Below the pieces are notes generated by a model. It was not told the origin of the DNA, did not search any database, and was given only the letters and a program-made list of their open reading frames with translations. Shown here one piece after another: positions 44,701 through 56,049 of a stretch of 64,000 nt of DNA (position 1 is its first letter; the number at the start of each line of letters is the position of its first letter). The position numbers were made by a program, and so were the translations under genes. Origin of the DNA: Ceratobasidium sp. AG-K. Its lineage: Eukaryota; Basidiomycota; Agaricomycetes; Cantharellales; Ceratobasidiaceae. The stretch is from assembly GCA_037039685.1 (NCBI GenBank), contig JAWNGF010000003.1, positions 3,315,571 through 3,379,570 on the forward strand. The letters are read 5' to 3'.

Positions 44701-46222
44701 TTATCGAATCGACCGATGATCCAGCTGACGACTTGATCACTCGCATTTCATGTCTCAGGAGGTGCGTCTGCTGCCTTCATTGACTAATATTCTCACCAAC
44801 TCTTATGCCGTTCTCACTTCCAATCGTAGTGGGTACGTTCACCGCGTTTCAGGCAATACGTCAATTAAGTGGTCTTCGTCCGGTCGCTCGCTCAGCATAA
44901 GGTGCGCAAGTGGTTATTCTTCTATTTTCATGCAGGTTGATCATTAGTCTGCTCACTTTCGCAACTTCAGAATGTGGGTACATGGGCATATCTGCCGATG
45001 ATGGCATCTGATCCGTTGGCTGTTGCCAATTGATTTAAGAATGTGCGTCCGCGCACCTTTCCCGGGCAAACTCACCATTGGCAGTTGCTCATTTGTTTCT
45101 TGGTGCCCTGGCCTTCAGGTTGTGCGTATGTATTCCACATGGGTTGGCAACGGCGACTGATATGCTTGTGTCGAATTTTATAGTGGGTAAGTATAGGATG
45201 GTTTTTTGGTCAGATGGTGGTTTAAGCTTGGTACGGGACACATCAGAATGTGCGTGTCTGATGGCCATGCATTAATGGTACTCGCTGACTGGTTGCAAAC
45301 GCTCATTCAACTTACTAGAAGGTATGTTGGGTGGTTAGAGGGTTGGACCTGGCAATCCTGACGACGCGGCATCGCCATCTAACCCTCTAGGAGGTATGCA
45401 AATTTCGTCTTCGGAGTAATAATTCAAGCTAATCACGTAACAACCCGATGTGGCCTTTCAGAAGGTACGTGGGACGGTGTCTTTGTCTGAGCACATGACT
45501 GACGTACTTGAGGACTCGATCTAACTTTCAGCGGGTGCGTGTGTGCCAGTCTCTCGCGGCTCAGTCTTTGCCTCCAACAGGCGACTTTTACTTGGTGTTT
45601 TAGCGGGTGAGTTCGTGGCGCTTTCGTCTTGTGGATGGGTGCCGAGGCGCCGATAATTATCGTCTGATATGCTAGCTGGTGCGCGGATTCCCCTCACAAG
45701 ATGAGGTTGTTCGCTAACGACTTGACGACCGGTATTTGGTGCCTCAGGAAGAGGGATTAAAGGCTCGCGGCCCACAAGGCCAGGCAGTCGATAATCAACC
45801 TTCGACGTCTCAGCAAGGTAGGTATCAGTGGCCGTTCAGTTATGGCATGTGTTGACCTCCTGCGGCTGTGTCCTAAAGTCAAGGACGAATCGACTCCAGA
45901 ACTGTGAACGACCAATCAACGTTCAAACTCCAGCGAGTACGTACCAACCTCCTCTCAAGTACCCATGTTCTGACAGTTCCCAAAGACCTCAAGACGAACA
46001 TGTGGGGTGGTGGCTATGGAATATGCACTTGGAATGATACATGCAAATCTGATATGGCAGGACAGGATCCGGAGGCCTCGTAAACGACCACTGGGTGGAT
46101 CGGACGGCAGGGGGGCATGGGCTCGTCTGTCGGGCGATGAGGCAATGGGTCCTGATCCCTTATTTATGGTTGTGTCGAACCCGCCTCAGGGAGGCGTGAG
46201 CTTGCGATGGCCGGTCTATTGA
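41726..46222 (+). CDS. Micro-exon gene A: about 52 single-codon exons
   Basis: A 66-nt exon (41726-41791, ends NTTQE) is followed by a long series of AG-NNN-GT sites spaced 53-81 nt apart, each NNN being a three-base exon: CGC 41860, ATG 41923, AGG 41990, GAT 42047, ATG 42103, ATG 42171, AAA 42237, ATA 42296, AAT 42353, TTG 42427, GCC 42500, GGC 42564 and so on to CCG 43341. A 75-bp tandem array follows (43409-44761), then TGG 44830, CATAAG 44896 and eleven more triplets to CTG 45676. Conventional exons 45748-45817, 45884-45936 and 45986-46222 follow in matching phase. Every triplet read as a codon avoids stops except an unresolved 5-nt exon at 42629 (TGATT). The array reads PAARLFDLALAARLDAALE, then WHKNNVWNKEKRRL joins EEGLKARGPQGQ. 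Product unknown, probably helical, with a basic tail (RIRRPRKRP). The 5' end is unresolved. Confidence 0.6.
43409..44761 (+). repeat. 75-bp tandem array A, 18 units: 72-nt intron plus variable triplet
   Basis: Eighteen units of exactly 75 bp. Each unit is GTGCGTAGACG...CATATCTCAG (72 nt, with a CTGAC branch-point-like word about 33 nt before the AG) plus three bases. The 72 nt are nearly invariant. The three bases between AG and GT take the values CCG, GCG, AGG, TTG, TTT, GAT and GAG. Because 75 is a multiple of 3, both strands show long open frames of 25-residue repeats, which I take as by-products. Confidence 0.9.
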
Positions 46223-48669
46223 ATGAAATATATATTCTTGGCTACGCGTGTAAGCTTGTTTGAGATAGCACACACGGCGGACATGAACTGCAAATTATGT
46301 CGTTTCAGTCGGAACGCTGCGCTGACCAATACACATAGTTGCTGACGTCATCAAGATTGGCAGGCAAGCACCTTAATCTTGATCCTACCCATCATGACTG
46401 TAAAGAAAACACTGACCGAGGACAAGTACCCCGAACACAGGCACTTTCCCCCCACCCGTTCTCGCCGTCTCCAAGCAGAACAACGGCTTCTGCACAGTTA
46501 GTCGGGCGTTCATGACTCTTGCGTTGACGACATTGGGCGCCGTCGGGAGCCTGCTGGCCTTTGTCGATGGCGAGTCCTATGCCGATTTACGTTCGGGTTT
46601 GAGACAAGGCTAATATGACTCAGACTTAGCTGTCAGGCGATAGCTTTGTCCGTGTCCTGTCCGCTACATCCTTACGTCAGAGCCGCGCTGCGCAATGGCC
46701 CAAAGAGTGATCAACTCCCGCCATTGCTCACAACGTTCGGGATTGGAACCCAAGTGTCTCTCGCATAGCCGGCCTCCTCTCCTCAATTTGTTCGTCCAGA
46801 GTAACCCCAGTCCAATAGACATTCAACAGACAAATTCCAAGAACCAACAGATCCCTCCACTGAACCCCATATGTCCATTCGCACCACCTGTCTGTCCTGT
46901 GTAGAGAATCTCGAATGCATGCCACTGAGGTGGTGTCCTACTCGCTCTCGCCTTGCGGACCACTGAGCGTGCAGCTGGGAGAGGACGCAAGTAACACCTG
47001 TAGGCGAGGGTTACACCCCAAACTTAAATCTTCCCGATTTTGGGGACGGACGTCGCACATGGACCGGACAGGACGAGACTAGATCTCGAACATGCAGAAT
47101 GAGGTCGTGTAAAGGACGCGTGGGGCCGGGGAGTCGACAGGGGGTCTGGTCGAGCCGAGTTCCTTGCTGGTGAGTTCTCGGTCCGGTTCGGTCTGTTCGA
47201 GAGACAAGGCTCATGGTTTCTATCTTCGGCTATGGGGTGACACTTCTCGCTTCCGGTCTGTTTGTCTCCCTCGTTGTGTCAGTTTGTGTCGGGTGGCTGG
47301 CGCGGTGGTGGTAGTTGGGCACAACCGATACACTGCACGTATCTTCCGTGTCATGTACAGACCTATAGGCTAATACATTATATGCTGCGCAGTGGCGTTG
47401 GTTGCTCGTTTGCTGCTTCGCTCCCCGGCGCGATTCGACTTTGCCCGTCTGACGCCGCTATAGACTGACTTGGCGCCTTCCTCCCAGAACCTAATTTCCT
47501 CTAGCGCCCAAATACTCTCACACTCAAACCCTGGAGCTAACCGGCTATTCTCCAGACCATATCCCAACCGATGCGTGTTTCGCTCTGAGGGTTGCATTAA
47601 ACTCGGTAATCAGCCACCGAACCCTGATCTTCAATTTTCGACGCGGGCCGAACCTCGGGCTCTGGGGACGTGTCAAAGTTTCGCTTGGATGGACGCGCTC
47701 GGGGGCATCCGTCACATGGATTGAGTGGGTGAATACGTTTGGGGAACGGTATACAGGAACCGACCCAAGATTTCCTCGAAGAGCACGCTGGGAATTTGTT
47801 ACTATGATAGGGTAGGAAGTACGCTATCTAGTGGTGTGTTATAGGTCGGACACTGACGTGAGTTTTTGCAGCCAATCGCGTTGGCCAAGTCGTGGGTGGG
47901 AGCCTACAGGTCGCTGAGATATAGTACTGAGGGCGGAACGCTCGAAACTTGATCATCGTCATCCCGCGTGGCTTGGCTCCTTCTGGTCGGACGTGCTCTG
48001 TTTGTCAGTCAGTACAATGCGATTCTCACTTGCTGACCGACACGAGCTCAGCATCACCTTGCCTCTTGTAATGGCGCACCTGCAGGGAGGTTCCTCGACT
48101 AGAATGATGCCGATTTGGATTCGAATGGAGACGCGATTGGAGAGAAGGATTCGGGAATCTGGTACCAGGACTAGGGTAAGGTATGAGAGTGGGCCTCTGA
48201 TCGGTGTTGTATATTTGTGTAAGCGTAGATGCGATATGTATAATCAATGCAAATGTTGCAACGCGAGGCCGTTTGCGGGCTGCAGCGTACTTCAAAATAT
48301 GTTGTGTGGCCGTACATGTGAGCGTGTTTTGCGCGCGAGCTGGAACGGTCAAGTGAAGCCCATATTGTCAAGTCAAACCGCCTCTAGTTGCGAAGAGCAA
48401 AAGTAGCATAGGGCTGGCAGAGGTCATGAAAGAAGGGAAACTGGGAATACTGTGTCTTGTAACGATCCTAATTAGAGTAAACACTTGACCCCAAATCTCA
48501 GTCACTATATCAAGACCGCGTTGTCGCCTCCCGTATCTCGGCTCCGCGCCGTGTTCTTGCCAAGATAAAATCTTCATTGGTATAAATACGGCGTGCATGC
48601 TACCACAAATGCATGACAACTAAATATCTTGACAAAAGTTGCATGGTCCAGGTGAACACCCAAATTCGT
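46223..48669. other. Intergenic region between the duplicated modules
   Basis: 46223 to about 46760 is similar to 56120-56660 and belongs to the duplicated segment. The rest shows no recognisable gene, only short frames without domains on both strands. Confidence 0.4.
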
Positions 48670-50364
48670 CTACGACACGCATACAAGGGCCAAGTCCTTT
48701 TCTTGCAAGACGTTCAGAGTTTTCACCCAAATCTCTTGCATCGCGCTTTCGATTTTTTCCAAGGCTTCTTCGGGTGATTTGAACCCAATACTTCCCAGCC
48801 TCTCGCAATGATCTAGAATCCGCATCTGCATGTATTCCTGTAATAGCGGTTGGGTAGGCCGGTTCCTTAAGCCTGCTTTTGCATCAGCATAAAGTCGTTT
48901 GATTGCTTTGGCCTAAAATTCTAGCCGGTCAGTGAATAATAGGTTGATCATTGTAAATACACGTACCGAAGCTCGTTCGCCCAGTCTCAATCGCTTGTCA
49001 TCGATATCCGGAACACGTTCAAGAGCAGCCTGACCCACGACATCGACAAACTCGGAAACATATTCTTCTCGTACAGAATCGAGACCTGTTCGTTCGGCCC
49101 ACCATGCCGCTTTCGCTTGTTCGCATACACCCTGCCCAAGACGTGCACTGAATTCTGCATCTCCGGTCTTCATTTTTGCACCCCAATGTAGCTGCCACGC
49201 TCGATCCCACTCCAGGTTCCATTGATCGGGTTGGGCGACTTCCGCGGCTGCTGCTGCTTCGTACGCCACTACCCAAGCTATATCACAAAGACCGCTCCAT
49301 TCGAAGCCCTGATGGTTTAAGGTTTCTGCCTTTGCTGGGTACAAGCTTGTAACTTCACTCATTGCCTTCATACCAGCTTTCAGAGCGGCGGAGGCCCTGG
49401 TAGCTTTGGCAGTAGCCTCTCTGAAGTGACTATCAATGGCCCTCTTGAGCCCGGGTGCTAGCTGGGATCGAAGGAGAGAATACTGGAAGGAGTCGTCGGT
49501 AACATGAAGACCCAGTAATGACTCCTGCAGTAGCTTCTTGAGCCGTTCTTCGTAGAACCTATCTTCCGTGAGGTCATGCGGCGTAGACGATGTTGACTTG
49601 TGTCTGACGAGCTTGCTTATCTTTGGAAATCGCGCGGAAACTGCCATACGGCTCGAGGATCTCGGTACAGGCTGCTCAGGGGAATCTTTTTCTAGTTTCA
49701 CCCAATGTTTCTTTGGTAGTCTTATCGTATTCCAGGAAACTGCCCTCCGCGCCGCGACACAAGTAATCGCCCACGAGAAGAAGAAGCAGTTGTATAGGAA
49801 GAGGCTGTAGGAGCCAGCCAGAGGGTGGCTTTTTATGCTATAGCAGGTTGCTAGAATGAGCGATAAGTCTTCCCCGTCAGGAAATGAGAGGCTGAGTAAC
49901 AGCTTGGCGGACTCGACTTCGTTGATCTCGGTGTTTGTCGTAAGAACAAGCGCCGTGTCTTTGGCAACTGTTCCCGCTTCAAGAGGAGCATATGCACGCG
50001 TAGCGTCATCAGCCATCCGGTCGAAGCGACAGCGAGTTCGATCTCGGTCGTTGAGCGTCACCACGATAAATTCGTGTTGAAACCCCTCCTTCTGCTTCCG
50101 ATACTCAAGAGATATAAAAGTTTTGGTGGGCTGTCTCTTGTACCACTCATATGTCTCTCCAGCATAAAAACTAGAGGGGAAGTCGAGTACGACTTGCGTT
50201 GGTGGAGGTTCGGGCCGAACACATGATGTGAGCATTAACCGGTTTATGGTTGGAGCGAGCGCCCGGATGGTAGGTGACATCAAAAATCGATATGCAAGAG
50301 CTGTAGCTTGATTATTAGGGTGGTGCAGCCGACGCGGAATGAGTTCGTGTGTACTCGTAGCCAT
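48670..50364 (-). CDS. Gene X copy B: intact protein with H-E-F and N-C-x-F-F-S-W motifs
   Basis: Two exons, 50364-48967 and 48912-48670, with a 54-nt GT-AG intron (546 residues). The N-terminal half holds TKTFISLEYRKQKEGFQHEF and LFLYNCFFFSWAITCVAARR. A His near HEF and a Cys in N-C-F-F-F-S-W recall papain-fold hydrolases or acyltransferases of the LRAT/NlpC type, but this is only a motif-level suggestion. The C-terminal half is helical and Ala-rich (VAYEAAAAAEVAQPDQW, AKAAWWAERTGLDSV) and ends in EIWVKTLNVLQEKD. It is head to head with micro-exon gene B about 0.5 kb away. I do not recognise a named family. Confidence 0.7.
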
Positions 50365-50905
50365 GCTAGCAGGTGGAGAGCCCCGTGGTTGCGTTTGGAT
50401 GCTGGCTGATGTCTTTTGCCCTCTGGTCGGATGGTGGATTTCAAATGGAAGCGAGGGTCTTGATTGGCAATACTAATCTAGCCAAAGGGTTTCACGCTTC
50501 CGTAACCGGTTGCCTCGTGATGGCCTCATGCGGTTCGTCTTGTGGCGTTCTCGGGGCGATGCAGGCTCTGGGCACTAGATCCTGCTTACTCGCCGCGTCC
50601 CATTCCTCTCTGCTACTTCCTTCAGTTTGCTTGTGAGTCGTGACTAACCTTTACACAAACTTGACTAGGGTCGCGCGTGGGGGAGTAGCTGGCCAACCCT
50701 CAAAGCTCTCATATACAAACCGGCACCAATGGTGCGCTCTCCGTGAAATGTCATCCTATGCTAATCGACCTTTGATGGAACTAACGCGATTCAACACAAT
50801 GCGCTGGTGTCCGACGCGTATGGTCCCCAGGTGCGTGTGGTATGGCCACGATGCTCCAATCATTGCGATAGTTGAGCTTAGCTGTATTTCCTCCTCGTTC
50901 CTTAG
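50365..50905. other. Divergent promoter region of module B
   Basis: Counterpart of 41055-41725. It contains possible 5' exons of micro-exon gene B, for example the 63-nt open segment at about 50670-50732 before GTGCGC and the open segment ending CCCCAG before GTGCGT at about 50831. One acceptor used in copy A (GAAG at 41595) is GATG here. Confidence 0.3.
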
Positions 50906-53900
50906 TCGCAAGGATCAGAGACTATAGACAGTGTGATGATGTTGGGTGGAGAGAGTAATACTACTCAAGAGGTGGGTCAGATTTTGACTAAGAACGTCGA
51001 AAGGCGTCTAACGAAAGCCTCATTAAACTCATACGGTAGCGCGTAAGTTATACATTGTGTATTTAACAGTGCATTCTCGATGAAGGGAAACTGGGACACC
51101 AGATGGTTCGTTTTCAATTCAGCGTAGGATTGATCCACACTAACTCTGGTCGTTCGGAATACCTTCAAGAGGGTACGTGTATTGCCATCGTCTCTGTTAG
51201 ACGAAGAAACGCATAGCTGTAAGCAGGATGTGAGTGTAGATTAACTAGACCACCCGGGTGAAGTGTTTATATATTCCAACAGATGGTATGTGGGTGGGAT
51301 GATGGAGGTGGCGATGCTGATGCCCAGACAATGTGCCGCTATGATAACAGATAGTACGATAAGGCGTCTCGGTTTGCGACAGCCCGCTGCTAATATTGCA
51401 ATTGCGAAATGGATAGAAAGTAAGTACTCATATGTGACTCTCTAGGCTGCCACGTTATCGTTGTTCCCAACTATAGATAGTACGTATGCGCGCGTGGTCG
51501 CATGCCGAGTTTGAAGGCGGAATCATTGTAGAATGTATATATGCTGTTTGATACTCGCTGTGTCTTCGTTTTTCTGACTTGGAATGACCTCTGAACCGTT
51601 CTTAGTTGGTACGTGTCTTATTTCTGGTGCTTAGTCGGAAGCAACTATCAGTACGTGCGCTAATCAGTCACATTCTAGGCCGTACGTCCATAAATCAAAT
51701 CATATAGTCGCGGTGAACGGACCCATGGAAACTGTGCGTAGGCCGTGCAAGCCACATTCTAGCCGATACCACAATAGCTGAGATGAATGAATTCTCGCCG
51801 CTCTAGTTATCGTAAGTTTCTCTCGGGGTTAGCGGAAAAGCTTACATTGAAATGAGCAGTATATAGGAAGTGAGTGAACCTCTACATACCCGTGATTCGG
51901 CAAGGTATGTATGCCTTGAATGTCATGTAAAATGAACTAAGCACGAGTAGGCAGCGTGCACGAGCGGTTATTGTTCGAGATGTCCCATAATGGGAATTGG
52001 GCTAATGCCAATTTGATAGGAGGCAAGTAAAGCGGCGTTGGGATGTCATGGCGTGTTTACAACTTGGATCCACAGAAAGTGAGCTAAATAGAATGATCGC
52101 GGGACGGTAAGGGAGCGCAAACCATGCAGCGATTGAAGATGACGAAGCGTTGAAGGGAGTTGAATGAGACTCTTGTTGGGACATCCTAGGCTGTATGTGT
52201 ATTTCTTATTGATCCAGGAACTTGGGAATTGAATCAGCTGGAATCACTCAGGAGGTGTACATTTTGCGACGATCAAACCAAGGGCAAAGCCTAACCGGTG
52301 GAGGGATTTTAATTAGGAGGTACGACGTTGGGACTGCAAAGAGAGCGAACACACTGACGATTGGTTGGTGAACATTCCAGACTGTGAGCCTGTTTTTTGC
52401 TGTGCGCAAAATAGCCAACGGGGACGAGGATTGTGTACGGGATCCTAGAAGGTATTAGTATAATATTTCGTGTTATAAATGCACACCTGATGTGTGTGAA
52501 TCGGAACGTACCTCGTAGCCGGTGCGCTCTGGGTATCAAATTCGATTGCAGGTTAACGATTTAGTTGCTTGTGTTTGACATCTCAGCGGGTGCGTAGACG
52601 TGGCCCTCGAATGGACGGATGATCCAGCTGACGACTTGATCACCCGCATTTCATACCTCAGTCGGTGCGTAGATGTGGTTATCGAATCGACTGATGGCCC
52701 AGCTGACGACTTGATCAATCGCATTTCGTATCTCAGATTGTGGTGAGACGGGGTGATCGAACCGACTGATGATCCAGCTGACGACTTGATCACCCGCATT
52801 TCATATCTCAGGAGGTGCGTAGACGTGGTGATCGAATCGACTGATGATCCAGCTGACGACTTGATCGCCCGCATTTCATACCTCAGTCGGTGCGTAGACG
52901 TGGTGATCGAATCGACTGATGATTCAGCTGACGACTTGATCACTCGCATTTCATATCTCAGTTGGTGCGTAGACGTGATTGTCGAATCGATTGATGATCC
53001 AGCTGACGACTTGATCACTCGCATTTCATATCTCAGAGGGTGCGTAGACGTGGTGATCGAATCGACTGACGGTTCAGCTGACGACTTGATCACCCGCATT
53101 TCATATCTCAGGAGGTGCGTAGACGTGGTGATCGAATCGACTGGTGATCCAGCTGACGACTTGATCACTCGCATTTCATATCTCAGTTGGTGCGTAGACG
53201 TGATTGTCGAATCGATTGATGATCCAGCTGACGACTTGATCACTCGCATTTCATATCTCAGAGGGTGCGTAGACGTGGTGATCGAATCGACTGACGGTTC
53301 AGCTGACGACTTGATCACCCGCATTTCATATCTCAGGAGGTGCGTAGACGTGGTGATCGAATCGACTGGTGATCCAGCTGACGACTTGATCACTCGCATT
53401 TCATATCTCAGTTGGTGCGTAGACGTGGCGATCGAATCGACTGATGATCCAGCTGACGACTTGATCACTCGCATTTCATATCTCAGATCGTGCGTAGACG
53501 TGGTTATCGAATCGACTGATGATCCAGCTGACGACTTGATCACTCGCATTTCATATCTCAGTATGTGCGTAGACGTGGTGGTTATCAAATCGACTGATGA
53601 TCCAGCTGACGACTTGATCACTCGCATTTCATATCTCAGGAGGTGCGTAGACGTGGCCATCGCATCGACCGATGATCCAGCTGACGACTTGATCACTCGC
53701 ATTTCATATCTCAGAGGGTGTGTAGACGTGGTTATCGAATCGACTGATGATCCAGCTGACGACTTGATCACTCGCATTTCATATCTCAGATCGTGCGTAG
53801 ACGTGGTTATCGAATCGACTGATGATCCAGCTGACGACTTGATCACTCGCATTTCATATCTCAGTATGTGCGTAGACGTGGTGGTTATCAAATCGACTGA

Positions 53901-56049
53901 TGATCCAGCTGACGACTTGATCACTCGCATTTCATATCTCAGGAGGTGCGTAGACGTGGCCATCGCATCGACCGATGATCCAGCTGACGACTTGATCACT
54001 CGCATTTCATATCTCAGAGGGTGTGTAGACGTGGTTATCGAATCGACTGATGATCCAGCTGACGACTTGATCACTCGCATTTCATATCTCAGGGGGTGCG
54101 TAGACGTGGTGATCGAATCGACTGATGATCCAGCTGACGACTTGATCACTCGCATTTCATATCTCAGAGGGTGTGTAGACGTGGTTATCGAATCGACTGA
54201 TGAGCCAGCTGACGACTTGATCACCCGCATTTCATATCTCAGATGGTGCGTAGACGTGGTGATCGAATCGACTGATGATCCAGCTGACAACTTGATCACT
54301 CGCATTTCATATCTCAGTTTGTGCGTAGACGTGGTTATCGAATCGACTGATGATCCAGCTGACGACTTGATCACTCGCATTTCATATCTCAGATCGTGCG
54401 TAGACGTGGTTATCGAATCGACTGATGATCCAGCTGACGACTTGATCACTCGCATTTCATATCTCAGTATGTGCGTAGACGTGGTGGTTATCGAATCGAC
54501 TGATGATCCAGCTGACGACTTGATCACTCGCATTTCATATCTCAGGAGGTGCGTAGACGTGGCCATCGCATCGACCGATGATCCAGCTGACGACTTGATC
54601 ACTCGCATTTCATATCTCAGAGGGTGTGTAGATGTGGTTATCGAATCGACTGATGATCCAGCTGACGACTTGATCACTCGCATTTCATGTCTCAGGAGGT
54701 GCGTCTGCTGCCTTCATTGACTAATATTCTCACCAACTCTTATGCCGTTCTCCCTTCCAATCGTAGTGGGTACGTTCACCGCTTTTCAGGCAATACGTCA
54801 ATTAAGTGGTCTTCATCCGGTGGCTCGCTCAGCGTGAGGTGCGCAAGTGGTTATTCTTCTATTTTCATGCAGGTTGATCATTAGTCTGCTCACTTTCGCA
54901 ACTTCAGAATGTGGGTACATGGGCATATCTACCGATGATGACATCTAATCCGTTGGCTGTTGCCTATTGATTTAAGAATGTGCGTCCGCGCACCTTTCCC
55001 GGGAAAACTCACCATTGGCAATTGCTCATTTGTTTCTTGGTGTCCTGGTCTTCAGGTTGTGCGTATGTATTCCACATGGGTTGGCAACGGCGACTGATAT
55101 GCTTGTGTCGAATTTTATAGTGGGTAAGTATAGGATGGTTTTTTGGTCAGATGGTGGTTTAAGCTTGGTACGGGACACATCAGAATGTGCGTGCCTGATC
55201 GCCAAGTATTAATGGTACTCGCTGACTGGTTGCAAACGCTCATTCAACTTACTAGAAGGTGTGTGGGGTGGTTAGAGGGTTGGACCTGGCAATCCTGACG
55301 ATGCGGCATCGCCATCTAACCCTCTAGGAGGTATGCAATTTTCGTCTTCGGAGCAATAATTCAAGCTAATCACGTAACAACTCAATGTGGCCTCTCAGAA
55401 GGTATGTGGGACGGTGTCTCTGTCTGAGCACATGACTGACGTACTTGAGGACTCGATCTAACTTTCAGCGGGTGCGTGTGTACCAGTCTCTCGCGGCTCA
55501 GTCTTTGCCTCCAACAGGCGACTTTTACTTGATGCTTTAGCGGGTGAGTTCGTGGCGCTTTCGTCTTGCAGATAGGCGCCGATAATTGTTGTTTGATATA
55601 CTAGCTGGTGCGCAGATTCCCCTCACAAGATGTGGTTGTTCGCTTACGGCTTTGCAACCGGTATTTGGTGCCTCAGGAAGAGGAATTGAAGGCTCGCGAC
55701 CCACAAGGCCAGGCAGTCGATAATCAACCTTCGACGTCTCAGCAAGGTAGGTATCAGTGACGGTTGGGTCATGGCAAGCATTGACCTCCTGCGGCTGCGC
55801 CCTAAAGACAAGGACGAATCGACTACAGAACTGTGAACAACCAATCAACTTTCAAACTTCAGCGAGTACGTACCAACCTCCTCCCAAATACCCATGTTTT
55901 GACAGTTCCAAAAGGCCTCAAGACGAAAACGTGGCGTGGTGGCTATGGAATATGCACTTGGAACGATACATGCAAATCTGGCATGGCAGGACAGGATCCG
56001 GAGGCCTCGCAAACGACCACTGGGTGGCTCGGACGGCAGGGGGGCATAG
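50906..56049 (+). CDS. Micro-exon gene B: about 62 single-codon exons
   Basis: Paralogue of 41726-46222. It begins with the 66-nt exon 50906-50971 (MMLGGESNTTQE) and continues with the same series of AG-NNN-GT sites. Differences from A keep splice signals: CAG to TAG, GTGCGT to GTACGT, GTGAGT to GTAAGT. Several triplets change (ATG to ATA, AGG to AAA, GGC to GCC). The 75-bp array has 28 units and reads RSIESLRELRELIYERIYER, then GRMFIYERE; WRENNVWNKEKRRL follows and joins EEELKARDPQGQ in phase. In the array the other two reading frames of the joined triplets hit stops. The last exon 55915-56049 ends at TAG, earlier than in A. The 5-nt exon is TTATC here. The product is unknown and should be strongly helical, perhaps a coiled coil. 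Confidence 0.6.
52587..54698 (+). repeat. 75-bp tandem array B, 28 units
   Basis: Same unit as array A. Three units are 78 bp because of an extra GTG inside the intron. A higher-order block whose triplets read I-Y-E-R occurs three times. Twenty-nine triplets lie between AG and GT. As in A, intron sequence is conserved while the triplet varies, and long open frames exist on both strands. Confidence 0.9.

Noticed and set aside
43409..44761. CRISPR-like array
   Set aside because: The variable part is only three bases, there are no cas genes, and the organism is a fungus.
43344..44783. Long repeat proteins of 25-residue units on both strands of array A (and again at 52536-54720)
   Set aside because: The 75-bp unit is a multiple of three and lacks stops in these frames, so tandem copies give long open frames automatically. 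The invariant part contains GT, branch-like and AG signals, and only the triplet between them varies. An intron array explains this better.
45986..46222. Alternative frame of the last micro-exon-gene exon with a Cys-containing motif (GGGYGICTWNDTCKS)
   Set aside because: It looks like a small secreted peptide tail, but it is out of phase with the upstream exons. The phase-matched frame is open in both copies.
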